A stretch of DNA of 64,000 bases from NCBI GenBank assembly GCA_030849805.1, contig JASANZ010002268.1, positions 1-64,000 of the forward strand, given 5' to 3'. The stretch comes from Sergeia podlipaevii (taxonomy: Eukaryota; Euglenozoa; Kinetoplastea; Trypanosomatida; Trypanosomatidae). Below, piece by piece: positions 1 through 9,000 of the stretch (position 1 is the stretch's first letter; the number at the start of each line of letters is the position of its first letter). The notes under the pieces are model-generated. The model was not told where the DNA came from. It saw nothing but the letters and a program-made list of their open reading frames with translations, and did not search any database. The position numbers and the translations under genes were made by a program.

Positions 1-28
1 CCCTCCCCCCCGCCCTCCAGCCCACCAT

Positions 29-670
29 TTAAAGGCCACGCTCCACCAGATACTGAGTCTTCAAAGTAACGTACATTTGATAAATCGCCGCTCGCATCAT
101 CTCAGTTTTCCCTGCTGTAGCTGTACCACACGCTTGCAATTGCTGCTTCCCAAACTGGAGAAACATATTCGCTAACTGATCTGCCATCTCAGGGGTCTTG
201 AACATGGTAGCCAAGGTCTTGTACCACTCCCCAGCAAAACTAATGCACGTCCCCTTCAGTGCGGATGAAAAGGGCAGCTCCACAGTTCCCGCATAGTCAA
301 TGAAGCCATCCACCACCCACCGTATGTGCTTTATCATGACCTCCCGCGCGGCACACAGAGGCTCAGCACCGTCCACAACGTTTTCACCAATGAAGATATT
401 AGTAGCCAAGTCTTCAGAAAATGGGGCAATGGCACCATCCACCACACGTGCTGCGAGCTCGTCACGTGTGGTGCTACCCAGCTGGGCCGTCAGGAACTCC
501 TTCACAGGGACACGCACCCTCTCAAGAGGCTGCCAGTTGCCTGTCATAATGCTCATCATCGCCATCATCATAGCAGTATCCTCAGTGCCCTCGGCACCCT
601 CTACTCGAGGGCCACGGAGAGCATCAACGATCACGTGAAGCAGATCTCGCAACGATCCAGTGGAACTCAT
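29..670 (-). CDS. Hypothetical protein, 213 aa
   Basis: I do not recognise this protein. It starts at an ATG (668-670) and runs 213 residues to a TAA. It is mostly alpha-helical in character, with a Met-rich patch near residues 33-43 and alternating amphipathic helices to the end. I see no signal peptide, membrane segment or zinc motif. Codon choice matches the neighbouring genes and the frame is intact, so it is probably a real gene. Upstream lies a pyrimidine tract (about 757-790 read on the minus strand) with a first AG near 730, giving a predicted 5' UTR of about 59 nt. It is the last gene of the cluster inside the window. Confidence 0.75.
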   Translation of the reverse strand: MSSTGSLRDLLHVIVDALRGPRVEGAEGTEDTAMMMAMMSIMTGNWQPLERVRVPVKEFLTAQLGSTTRDELAARVVDGAIAPFSEDLATNIFIGENVVDGAEPLCAAREVMIKHIRWVVDGFIDYAGTVELPFSSALKGTCISFAGEWYKTLATMFKTPEMADQLANMFLQFGKQQLQACGTATAGKTEMMRAAIYQMYVTLKTQYLVERGL

Positions 671-1293
671 ATTTGAAATTAAAAAACTTATAGGTTGCCT
701 TGTCTGTGCTAGCTTGCTATGAATAGTTGCTTCAGTATGTTGGCATTTTTATTTGTATTTCATAAAACAAAAAAAAAGAAACAAAAATAGATCATTTATA
801 CAAACGAAAGCCACACGTTAAGATGAAACTCGCTCACAAAATAGAAACTACCACAAAAAAGAAATGTTAAGAAAGTACGAATAAATGGCGTTCAGTTTTT
901 AATGTTGTTATTATTTTGAAGACGTCTATACCTTGAAGACTCTCAATAGGGAATAAACTCGCTTCATATAGAAACACCGGCAAGCAAAATTGATAAACGT
1001 CCTTAACGTTGGTCAACAAAGACACCCAAAGACAAGAAAAAGACCCCCATACACACAAGCACACAAGAAAAAAAAAAAACATGCAACCACATGTGACCAG
1101 CAACAACAAAAAAGGGCTTCAAAAAAAAATAAAAAGAGAACGACGCTGCAAAAAGGAAAGAAAAATTGCAATCAATCCTTTTCTCACTAGCAAAAAGTAG
1201 ATAACAGCAACGAGAAAAATAAATATATACTACAGATATGCAGTCGTCAAAACTAATAATAATTTTTTAAAAAAAGTCAATTGACTCTGAAAG
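671..1293. other. Intergenic region: phosphatase 3' UTR and splice signals
   Basis: A/T-rich, with several A-runs on the plus strand (T-runs in the transcript). No credible gene. The predicted spliced-leader acceptor for the 213-aa gene is the AG at about 730-731. Confidence 0.6.
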
Positions 1294-2220
1294 CTATAAG
1301 AAATAAACAGGCTCCTGAGTCTTTGGCATGTCGCTCTCTGCCACTTGCCGCTCAACCTCCTTAAAGACGACAAACTCCCTGGAGTCATCCTCGTATACAC
1401 GTAGGACACTCGCTAGGTTGTTGCATCGATAGCAGTAATTTGGGGCAGACCACACCGTGCAGAGAAGCTCCTCGTTAAAATGGTACTTGAAGCCCTCATG
1501 AACCAGCTGATGTGCCCGCGCGATGAGATTCAGTTTATTTCGATAAATGAACTCGCGAGTAACGTTGGCACCAAATAGAAACCCAGCACCGCGCTGAGAG
1601 ACCTCCCATCCATCGATATTGTTCGGATCTGACCACACCAGGTCTGAGAACGGTCCATCGTTGGGGATTTCCTGCCGACGATTCAGCAACCGTATTTGAT
1701 CTACCGCACGCACCTCGGGAGACAGGCCGCCATGAATACAAAGTGCCCTTCCCTCGATAAGAACAGCAATCGGCATGCAATCAAACACCTCTGTGCACAG
1801 TTTCCAGATACCCACTGTCGTGTACTTCTTGATGCACTCATCGTAGAAACCATACATAGTAGTCACCTGCCTCGTCTCGTGGTTGCCACGGATAAGGGTG
1901 ATCTTGGTCGGGTAGCGCAGTTTCAAAATGAGAAGGTAAGTAAGCACTTCAACGCTGTTGTAGCCTCGATCCACAAGGTCCCCAAGAAACACGTAGTTCA
2001 TGCTGCTATCTCCTTTGAGCTCCCCTGACACTTCAAATAAACGCAGAAGATCGGGGAACTGGCCGTGAATATCGCCACAGATGGTAACAGGTAAATTAAT
2101 ATTCTGCACGTTGCTCTCCTCAATCAGCAGATCCGTTGCTGTGCGGAGCAACTGCTGCATCTCACCCAATTCCAAGGGCTCAAAACGGCGAATACGTTCC
2201 TCCCATAAGTCTAAGTTCAT
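1294..2220 (-). CDS. PP2A-family Ser/Thr phosphatase catalytic subunit (PP4/PP6-like)
   Basis: Metal-dependent protein phosphatase of the PPP family, 308 aa, full length. The three metal-binding signatures are intact: GDIHG (residues 49-53), GDLVDRG (80-86) and RGNHE (111-115). The substrate and toxin-site motif SAPNYCYRC follows, and the C-terminus ends in YFL. The YFL tail is shared by PP2A, PP4 and PP6 and is the site of carboxymethylation in the family. The N-terminal stretch and the EESNVQ motif fit PP4/PP6 better than PP1 or PP2B. I cannot separate PP4 from PP6 by eye. The frame is open 46 codons further upstream, but that extension is Phe/Cys/Leu runs encoded by the pyrimidine tract. 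The predicted splice AG at 2260-2261 lies inside it, so I chose the ATG at 2218-2220. Confidence 0.92.
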   Translation of the reverse strand: MNLDLWEERIRRFEPLELGEMQQLLRTATDLLIEESNVQNINLPVTICGDIHGQFPDLLRLFEVSGELKGDSSMNYVFLGDLVDRGYNSVEVLTYLLILKLRYPTKITLIRGNHETRQVTTMYGFYDECIKKYTTVGIWKLCTEVFDCMPIAVLIEGRALCIHGGLSPEVRAVDQIRLLNRRQEIPNDGPFSDLVWSDPNNIDGWEVSQRGAGFLFGANVTREFIYRNKLNLIARAHQLVHEGFKYHFNEELLCTVWSAPNYCYRCNNLASVLRVYEDDSREFVVFKEVERQVAESDMPKTQEPVYFL

Positions 2221-2824
2221 TGGCGCTAATTCTATAAGAATCAATAATAGTAACAGTACCTCGCAACAACAACAACAAAAAAAAAAGAAACAAATGTATG
2301 GATGATAAGTGAATATAAAGTACCACAAAAGTGGATCCAAGTTGGGTTCACAGATCAATCAACGACGAATACTATACGACCCTACGCTTGAGTGACGCAA
2401 TTATATGTGCAGTAGTGGTTTCGCTGCCATAGTTGTTGTGTGTAATTGATAGCGAGGAAAAAAAAAACAGAAGGAGAAGAAAGGGCAAGAAAAGATGCCG
2501 GTTGGTCAAGCCGTGAAAGCAACTCTTCATCTCTCAAAAAGTTAAATTGTATAAAACAAAAAAATCAGATTAAAAAAGGGGCAAATCGTGTCCAGCAATA
2601 TCTGTGAAGTGATTTTCTTTTTTTCAAAGAGCAATGTCTGAAAAAATAGCCACAAAGCCAAAGTGCTAAATGCTGAAAAAAAAGAAAAAGAAAGTGGCGC
2701 ACACACACAAAAGTAGAAATTTATATGTGCCACGGCGCCGTCGCTCAAAATTGCACATGAAAAGAGAGGCAAAATTGAGCAAACCGATGAGTCAGTGACG
2801 AGTAAAAGATATCAATTAGGAAAG
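2221..2824. other. Intergenic region between Fam20-like kinase and phosphatase
   Basis: A/T-rich, with A-runs at 2278-2287 and 2459-2467. Holds the phosphatase splice signals (tract about 2265-2290, AG 2260-2261) and the kinase 3' UTR. Nothing else recognised. Confidence 0.6.
2259..2290 (-). promoter_or_regulatory. Predicted spliced-leader acceptor for the phosphatase gene
   Basis: In the minus-strand direction a T-rich tract (about 2290-2265) is followed by the first AG at 2261-2260. The predicted 5' UTR is 39 nt (2259-2221). It removes the low-complexity N-terminal extension from the mature reading frame. Confidence 0.55.
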
Positions 2825-4591
2825 CTATTCATCCAGCGTCGCATCTTCCTCCGCAATACGCACCTCATCGTACTCGGGCATGCTAAAGACTTCACTTTCT
2901 GGGTACTCCCCAAGGCAGCGCTCTACTATAGTTAAAATCTTGTCCAGGCGGTTTTGGACTTTACGGATAACAGAGTCATGGCTCACTTTATAGACAGCAG
3001 GAGGAACATTCTTGTCTACAGCTTTAACAAGTGGGTAGTAGTCGCGTGTGGTGGAACGATATGGGAGAAGCGCACGGTAGGTAGAGCGGCGGTAGCGACA
3101 GATCTTGATGCGGTTACTGTCACCAAAGAAAGGGTTCTCCGGTATTTCCTTATGCGAGTACAGGCTGCTGCCCTGGTCAAGATAAGCGAATTTGGCAAGC
3201 CCATAAATTCGATCCTCAGGTCTTTCGACCTTGCAATCTGTGATCTCACTGCACCCGCCGTACACAAAGTTGTTGTGGTCATTCATGCCCCGATCAGAGT
3301 TGCCGATAAGAAAATCAAATATAAATCGGTCCAGCAGCTCCCCAACCGCTCGCACACGCTTTTTCTTCGTAAATGACCACTGGTCGTGCCCAGGGACAAA
3401 GTACTTGAGCGCAAACTTTTCGTCATACTCATAGGGAAGTGCCATAAAGGTTTCCAGTGCGGGATGCACGTCCTTCATCCACAGTTGTATCGCCACCATC
3501 GAGCATAACCCATCACTCTCCGCGGGTTGTGAAGGATACGTGCAGGTCTCAAAGTTGACGTTTGTGTAGTTGTACAAGACCACATATCGATGAAACCACT
3601 GCGATAACAGTGGTGAATAAGCGGCAGCCGCACGAAGGTAGTCCAGAGGCAACGGAACAAACACAGTTGTGGGCACACGGTTGAAACTAAGAACTCGGTC
3701 AAACGAAAAGGCCATAAACTCGCTAACAGCCTCGTAGAGAAATTTTCGTTGTGACACCTTTACAATGACGTAAATGTCCGCATGCGCGTAGTATATCTTC
3801 ATCTTGATAGTGCGTCCCTGCAGCAATAGAGACGGCATCGCCTTGATGTACCGCATATTATTCAAATTGCTGAGATACTCCTGGCACAATTCATCCCTCG
3901 CTATAGAAAAGGACGCATTGCGGCGATCGCAGGCCTCGTATCGCTCAGGTAGCTCTACAATCGTCGCATCGTATGGGAGTGGCACACCGCGACCCTCTTC
4001 AGCCTCAATGTTCACAAACTCTCGGGTAGGCTGCTCAGGATTGCCCCTGACATCGTCCCGATGCAGGTTCAGTGCAAACGTGTCTAGTGCGTTCAGAAAC
4101 GCTGCTCTCGCCGCCTCCGCATTCATCTCCTCACCTGCCGTCACTGGTGGGGTCATATGTTGAAAAAGTGACGATGGCGTTGTAGTAGTTGTTGGGGCGG
4201 GCATCTTCGTCGTCGTCGTTGAAACGCTGAAAACCTCCTCCTCTGTGGTCAGTGGCGCCTTGGTAGTGCGCCGAAGCACCGGACGCACTTGCGATGGGGA
4301 ATAGCTGGGCTCCTCACGATACGGTCGTGGTGGCGGCGGAATATCAACAGGCTCAGGAGATGGCGGCATGGTGGTGGTGGTAGTACGGAACGTTTCACCA
4401 CCAAGATCTTCAACTTCCTCCACTACATGTGCTCCTTCACGATGGTGGGCGCCACCCTGGTCGACATCCACTTCGTGCAATCGATTCACCAACCCGAGAT
4501 GCACAATGGCAAGAATCACAAACAGAGCAAGATACCTAACAAACGCACGGGACTTCTCTCGTGAAACAGAGCTTTGACTCCGCATCATCAT
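2825..4591 (-). CDS. Fam20-family secretory-pathway kinase (type II membrane protein)
   Basis: 588 aa from the first of three consecutive Met codons. Residues about 17-36 form one hydrophobic segment near the N-terminus (signal anchor). A Thr/Pro-rich stem follows, with runs such as TTTTT and PPPPRP, then a C-terminal kinase-like domain. That domain carries Fam20 landmarks in order: SEFMAFSFDRVLSFNRVP (Fam20C has a near-identical AFHLDRIL..RRVPP block), FDFLIGNSDRG with catalytic-type Asp433 (Fam20C: FDFLTGNMDR), YLDQGS with Asp472 at the DNG metal position, and ICRYRRSTYRAL (Fam20C: CCRIRKSTYLRL). Several N-glycosylation sequons (NAS, NYT) fit a luminal domain. Known Fam20 enzymes phosphorylate secreted proteins or a linker xylose; the substrate here is unknown. 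Oddity: Gln replaces Asn in the DNG motif. The splice AG at 4597-4598 leaves a 5' UTR of only about 5 nt, so either the second or third Met could be used. Confidence 0.8.
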   Translation of the reverse strand: MMMRSQSSVSREKSRAFVRYLALFVILAIVHLGLVNRLHEVDVDQGGAHHREGAHVVEEVEDLGGETFRTTTTTMPPSPEPVDIPPPPRPYREEPSYSPSQVRPVLRRTTKAPLTTEEEVFSVSTTTTKMPAPTTTTTPSSLFQHMTPPVTAGEEMNAEAARAAFLNALDTFALNLHRDDVRGNPEQPTREFVNIEAEEGRGVPLPYDATIVELPERYEACDRRNASFSIARDELCQEYLSNLNNMRYIKAMPSLLLQGRTIKMKIYYAHADIYVIVKVSQRKFLYEAVSEFMAFSFDRVLSFNRVPTTVFVPLPLDYLRAAAAYSPLLSQWFHRYVVLYNYTNVNFETCTYPSQPAESDGLCSMVAIQLWMKDVHPALETFMALPYEYDEKFALKYFVPGHDQWSFTKKKRVRAVGELLDRFIFDFLIGNSDRGMNDHNNFVYGGCSEITDCKVERPEDRIYGLAKFAYLDQGSSLYSHKEIPENPFFGDSNRIKICRYRRSTYRALLPYRSTTRDYYPLVKAVDKNVPPAVYKVSHDSVIRKVQNRLDKILTIVERCLGEYPESEVFSMPEYDEVRIAEEDATLDE

Positions 4592-4595
4592 CAAA

Positions 4596-4630
4596 GCTTT
4601 CACAATATCATCAAGGAAAAAAAAAGGCAA
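4596..4630 (-). promoter_or_regulatory. Predicted spliced-leader acceptor for the Fam20-like kinase
   Basis: A T-rich tract (about 4628-4612) is followed by the first AG at 4598-4597. The first ATG is only 5 nt further on, with two more in-frame ATGs directly after it. Confidence 0.5.
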
Positions 4631-4863
4631 AGATTGAAAGATGAACAAGAAAGAAAAAAAACGGGGGACTGTGAAAGATATACAGAGTGATCAGATGCAG
4701 TAACTTTATTTTTTGTTTTCTTTAATCGCTTAGGCAAGCGGCAGACACCCATTTAGTCGCATATACCAGCACATCTGCAAACAGGTAGTAGCCCACTTTC
4801 AGTCAACTAACGCAACTGCCTCCTTTTTATGTTTTTTTTCCAGTTGCCGCGGTGCTTTAAGTG

Positions 4864-5307
4864 TCACTCAGCGTGCTCCTCCCGCTTCACCTTTGTGGGC
4901 TTCTTCGCGGAAGCTATCTTCACACTACTAGAGGGCTCCTTCTTTATAGAATGGCCATCCTTCGTGGCGTGTGAAACAGCTTCCACGTCGGCCTTTGGCT
5001 CCTGGGCTCGCTTCGCCTCTCGCTCCAGAAACCCCACCTGCTTGTGCAATGCGTTCATTTCAGCATTAAATGACTCACTTGCAGTCATCTCGGGTTCAAA
5101 TTCGGTGCGTTTTCTCTTGATGCCGTATTTCAGCATCTGAGTGCGGCTGAGACGCGCCGACGGCTTCTTCCCTGGTTTTCCCTTTTGAGGGCACTCGAAT
5201 GTCCAGTGCTCTGTCGATGAGCATGTCTGGCACAGGCGTTGTTGTTCACCCTCCTTTTCATGAATGGGGACGCTATACCCCTTCGGTGGGCCTTTATCAC
5301 TATACAT
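4864..5307 (-). CDS. ZCCHC10-like zinc-knuckle protein
   Basis: 147 aa. One zinc knuckle near the N-terminus, C-x2-C-x4-H-x4-C with ligands Cys26, Cys29, His34 and Cys39 (CQTC....HWTFEC). The HWT-ECP wording and the following Lys-rich segment with a PSxRLSRT-type stretch resemble the knuckle of animal ZCCHC10, a nuclear protein of poorly known role. The rest is charged: a short coiled-coil-like helix (about residues 75-105) and a Lys/Glu-rich tail. Single knuckles of this type usually bind RNA or single-stranded nucleic acid; that role is inferred. The open frame extends upstream, but the extension is hydrophobic tract-encoded sequence. The splice AG at 5331-5332 leaves a 23-nt 5' UTR and supports the ATG at 5305-5307. 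Confidence 0.8.
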   Translation of the reverse strand: MYSDKGPPKGYSVPIHEKEGEQQRLCQTCSSTEHWTFECPQKGKPGKKPSARLSRTQMLKYGIKRKRTEFEPEMTASESFNAEMNALHKQVGFLEREAKRAQEPKADVEAVSHATKDGHSIKKEPSSSVKIASAKKPTKVKREEHAE

Positions 5308-5329
5308 GATTATAATTTTGCCAAATGTA

Positions 5330-5390
5330 GCTTCGTGCAACAACAAACAACAAAAAAAATAGGAGAAAAGAAAGAGAACGATAGAAAACA
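5330..5390 (-). promoter_or_regulatory. Predicted spliced-leader acceptor for the zinc-knuckle gene
   Basis: A long pyrimidine-rich tract (about 5390-5341, minus strand) is followed by the first AG at 5332-5331, 23 nt before the start codon. The retroposon at 5526-5754 lies upstream of this signal and therefore in the 3' UTR or intergenic part of the dynein-2 transcript. Confidence 0.55.
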
Positions 5391-5512
5391 TGCAACAACA
5401 ACAAATAAGTTAGAGTTCTCGCAAAACGATTTATTCATGTTCTGTTTTATAAGTAAATAAAAAATAAAAAAAATACGTGTTCCCCAGTGGACACTGAGCA
5501 ATGCAGCGCTGC

Positions 5513-5525
5513 ATCACAACAATGT
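5513..5525. repeat. Target-site duplication, 3' copy (ATCACAACAATGT)
   Basis: Thirteen-base direct repeat identical to 5755-5767. It lies directly beyond the poly(A) end of the retroposon (minus-strand sense). The bases on either side of the repeat differ between copies, so the duplication is exactly 13 bp. Confidence 0.9.
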
Positions 5526-5546
5526 TCTTTTTTTTTTTTTTCCACT

Positions 5547-5685
5547 CTCACTCTTCTAGAGTGAGCGCCCACGGCCTTGCCACGCATAATGCGGGCCACC
5601 GACCTACGTGATGTAGGTGCCGTTGTGCGGTTCGCCGCCTGCTTTAAGCAGCCGCGTCCTCTCCACGCTACGTGGGGGTACGCGG
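5547..5685 (-). repeat. Chain of perfect hairpins in the retroposon body
   Basis: Four stem-loops follow each other: CCGCGT (5652-5657) with ACGCGG (5680-5685) enclosing CCACG-CTA-CGTGG (5663-5675); CTGCT-TTA-AGCAG (5639-5651); ACCTAC-GTGAT-GTAGGT (5602-5618); and CTCACTCT-TCT-AGAGTGAG (5547-5565). All stems are fully paired. The last one sits just before the poly(A) run. The structure suggests the element's RNA folds tightly. Confidence 0.75.
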
Positions 5686-5688
5686 GCT

Positions 5689-5754
5689 CTTGGCTTCCTC
5701 CGATACGGAGTAATGGTCCCTGACACCACGAAGAGGTGGCCGGCATCGCCAGGG
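5689..5754 (-). ncRNA. Pr77-like 5' signature: putative internal promoter and HDV-like ribozyme
   Basis: The first 66 nt of the retroposon. The 5' heptamer (5754-5748) can pair with 5724-5718 with one G-U pair, as in helix P1 of the L1Tc ribozyme. A CCAC/GTGG hairpin sits where P3 would be. CTCCG-TAT-CGGAG (5710-5698) forms a perfect helix where P4 would be, followed by GAAGCCAAG, close to the family's J4/2 segment. I could not see a convincing P2 helix, so self-cleavage may be weak or absent. In L1Tc this region also acts as an internal promoter; that is family knowledge, not shown here. Confidence 0.6.
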
Positions 5755-5767
5755 ATCACAACAATGT
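5755..5767. repeat. Target-site duplication, 5' copy (ATCACAACAATGT)
   Basis: Direct repeat identical to 5513-5525, abutting the CCCTGG 5' end of the retroposon. Ingi-clade elements typically produce duplications of about 12 bp, so the length fits. Confidence 0.9.
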
Positions 5768-6019
5768 CATATAATGATTCATTGTTTCTTTTATTTTATG
5801 TTTTGCAATATACCTTTCTATACTGGATAGCCCTCTTGCTAATTGTTTCTCATTGAGTCTCCTCTCTCTCACTCTCTCTCTCTCTCCGTGCACGCTTTAT
5901 CTACATCGGCAACAAGTAGCTAGAGTAACGTAACGCCATTACTTCCCATTACCTTGAATAAATGTACATACACATACACACAAAAAAAAAGTACCCAGTA
6001 GTATCAAATACACCACCGC

Positions 6020-9000
6020 CTACTGCTCCAAAACAAGGGATGCGCCGGCCAACACAAAGCCCTGTGCGGCCACCACCGAAGCACATGGCAGCACAAAATC
6101 GCACAAGTACTTGTCCTTTGTTGTGTTGGTGTACAAGGGAACATTCACCCTTGTAGTCCCTTCCTTTAGCATCGGAGCGGCTTCCATCCAGGCCACAAAA
6201 GTGCGCTTGATAGGGAACACCGCAGGTTCATCGGCAGTTTCGATTGACTGCAGAAGATCGGCATCGTCCAGGAAGGCACCTTGGAGAAGAATCCCCTCCA
6301 CAGCAACGGGCAAAGCGGCACCTTCGGGTGGCGTGGAGGTGGTAGTCACCAGCTGCAGCGCAACAAGCGGTTTCTTGGTGGCATGCGCAGTCTCCTGCCT
6401 AAGCGCATTGAGAAACGTCTGGGGTCGAAACAGATACGCCAGGTTGATAGGATGCTTGAGCAAATTGCCATTCATCGCCAGGTCATGCAGCGCGCTGATA
6501 GCGACTGCACGGCTGAGAAGTGACTGCATCCACGGCACAATACGGCATGTGCTGGAGAAGAAGCCATCCCACAGTGGGGGCACCTCACCTTGAAGCATGA
6601 GCGAGGCCTCAGCGCGTCGAGTTTCCGTAAGCAGCAGCGTACCCTCTGTGACCTTACGGAGTTCGTCGATTGACTGCTGCACACGCGTTACAAGGCGTAG
6701 CGCAGAAGCAAGCTCGGACGTAATGAAACCTTCAATCGGCTTCGCGTTGGCAAGTGGCACGTTTGTGGTGCTACTGCTGCGAGTTAGAAGATCTGGGTGC
6801 TGCGCTGTGAGTCCAGCCCAAGTGTTGAGGATGGGCGTCAGGCGCGCCGCCCATTCCTCGCGCGACATGGAGGACTCCTCCTTCGTTTCGTGCATGCGCT
6901 GCAGGGCGTTTGTGAGTTCACGCACACGGGACAGCTGCACAACGCGGTCGGCGTTGGGGGGTAAGGAGAACACGGCGGGCGTGTCGTTGCCAGGAAGAGC
7001 CTTGATGGTCTTCACGTAGTCAGAATAGCTACCGCCAGGCACGCGAACATTGTGAAACAGCGTCTCCTGGCGCTTGGAACCAGTCATGCACGAAGGGCTG
7101 AAAAACTTCTCAATGTACGTGCGCAAGATGCGGATGTCGAAGTCCGTTTCCATCTTACCGCCGTAGATGGCGTCCTCCAACAAGCCGCGGATAGATCTCC
7201 AGTCGATACCATTCTTAGACTGACGAAGCACAATATCCGCCGAGGACTTGAGATCTGATGCAGTGACCTCGTACTCCTTAGACCACCCCTGAGGCACATA
7301 CGAAAGACGCTCCTGCACAACTGCTTGCAGTGAAGCAGCAATAAAAAGCAGCTCCTTCTCCTTGTCGTCCCTGGACTCGTAGTACTGCTTACCCCAGTCT
7401 TTGTAGACGCGCAGTAAGTTCTGCCTTACGCCGGGTGGAGCCTCAAACGTGACCTTGAGACTGTGCGACAGCAGCAGCGTAGGAAACTCGTCGTGTGCCT
7501 CTGTGGTAAGGAAGAGGCGGAATGACGAATGTGGCTTCAATACGTTCAGCTCCTTCTGCAACACGTGCACCCACGGAATGACGAGGTGGAGGTTCTTGAG
7601 GAACACCCACTCGCCCCTCTCCGCAGCGCTCCGCAGCAGTCGCAGGGCCTCATTCGTTTGCCCGCCACCCATGGCCACCTGATGGAAGCGGTCCTTCCCG
7701 ACCGTGTGGTGAGCGATGGCCTGCAGCTCCTGTGATGGATCAGCGCCAGTGGTCGTGATGAGAAGCACAGGCGTCGCGCTGTCAGTGGACTGGACAAGAT
7801 CCGACAGGGTGCCGCTCTCTCCCAAGGAGTCCACCTTCAGTAGCTGGCACGCAACGAGGTTCATCGCAGCAATCAGCCGGTCACCACGGAGTGTCTTCAT
7901 AATGAGCAGACGCTGGAAGTGGGTGAGTGAGCTCAGGAAGGACGGGTAGTCCGACTCTGGTGCGGAGGTACGCATCCATTCCAGCCACGTGTCAGCCTCC
8001 GGCACGCGCATCTTCCCGAGCAAATCAGGAAACAAGGCAGCAAAGGTGCGGTATGTCTCGACACTGTCAGGCAACACGAAGGAAGGCACGCGCACGTCCT
8101 TGCGCTTTGCTTCCGGGGCAATGGCCTTGTCGAGCAAAAAGTCCCACTCCGCCGCAGTGCACTCGTTGTAATGCAGCGCACGGGCAAGGTGGATGCCAAA
8201 GACCACACGATGCTCCTTCAATAAAGCGCGCGAAACGCTGGCGACGGTAATTTGGATGAATGTGTCCTGCAGCGCAGCAATCTTCGTGGCAGGGTCAGTG
8301 TGCAGGTCCTTGTGGTGCTCCAGCGCGCGCTCAAAGAGCTCCATGAACAAACCAAAGGAAAACTGGTACATGTGGGACAATTCCTTGAGGGACTTGGTGA
8401 GGAAGAAGATACGGCTCGCAGTGGTAGCGAAGGGACGGTACACGTTGCGCTTGGCGTCCAGCTCGTCCTGCACCTCCTTCGACTTGTCCAGGGCTGTTGT
8501 GATCTCGCTCGCCTGCGTCTTGATCAAGTTGAGTGACTCAATGAGACTGCTGTTCTCAAGCAGTGACCCACGTGAGTTGGCGAGGTCGCTAAGAAGGCTC
8601 TCCTCAAGGTCTGCCAACTTCATCTTGAGCTCCTCCTCCTTCTTCAGGATCTCCAGCTTCTGCTTCTCAAGCTCCGGCTGCTCATGCTGAATGGTAATGC
8701 CAAGAAACTGCCCCTCCAACCCACTTTGCGTGATGGAGAAGCTAATGGGAGTCAGGTGACTCAGAACATCAGGTGCGACGTGCAGGTCAGTCGACCGAGT
8801 CACAAGGAATAGCTGGAACCCATCTGCGTAGTCCACGGTGCGACGATCGCCAATCTGGATGACTCGCTTCGTTCCTTCATTGTGCAGCTCCTTGCGCAAG
8901 ATAGGGTACATAAAGCCCTCTATGCGATCCACATCCGTAATGATAAACTTCTTACCAAAGCGGAGCGCGAGCTCCAGCGCAGACACGAGCCGCTCATTAG

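Larger units (their letters stand above)
5526..5754 (-). mobile_element. Short non-autonomous retroposon, ingi/L1Tc clade (SIDER/RIME/NARTc-like)
   Basis: A 229-bp GC-rich island in A/T-rich DNA. Read on the minus strand it begins CCCTGGCGATGCCGG and continues with CCACCTC...GTGGTG, a close match to the conserved 5' signature (Pr77 or 79-bp hallmark) shared by ingi, L1Tc, RIME, NARTc and SIDER elements of trypanosomatids. It ends in a run of 14 A followed by GA. It is bounded by a perfect 13-bp direct repeat. There is no reverse transcriptase, so it must have been moved in trans by an autonomous relative. Orientation is the same as the host transcript. Intact duplications and tail suggest a recent insertion. 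Recognition of the signature is from memory of the family and has not been searched. Confidence 0.85.
5308..6019. other. Intergenic region carrying a retroposon
   Basis: Between the dynein-2 stop codon and the zinc-knuckle gene. It contains the short retroposon (5526-5754) with its target-site duplications, a plus-strand CT repeat at about 5858-5886 and the zinc-knuckle splice signals. The flanks are A/T-rich and look like ordinary intergenic sequence. Confidence 0.7.

Noticed and set aside
1294..2220. Assignment as PP1 or calcineurin
   Set aside because: The YFL terminus, EESNVQ segment and lack of a calcineurin regulatory tail point to the PP2A/PP4/PP6 branch.
5629..5640. GGTTCGCCGCC-like match to a tRNA B box in the retroposon
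   Set aside because: It is on the strand opposite to the element and has no A box at a suitable distance. The 5' signature explains the element better.
5447..5746. 99-codon minus-strand frame through the retroposon
   Set aside because: It is open only because the element is GC-rich; it runs into the poly(A) and flank, and its protein has no recognisable domain. Non-autonomous elements of this clade are non-coding.
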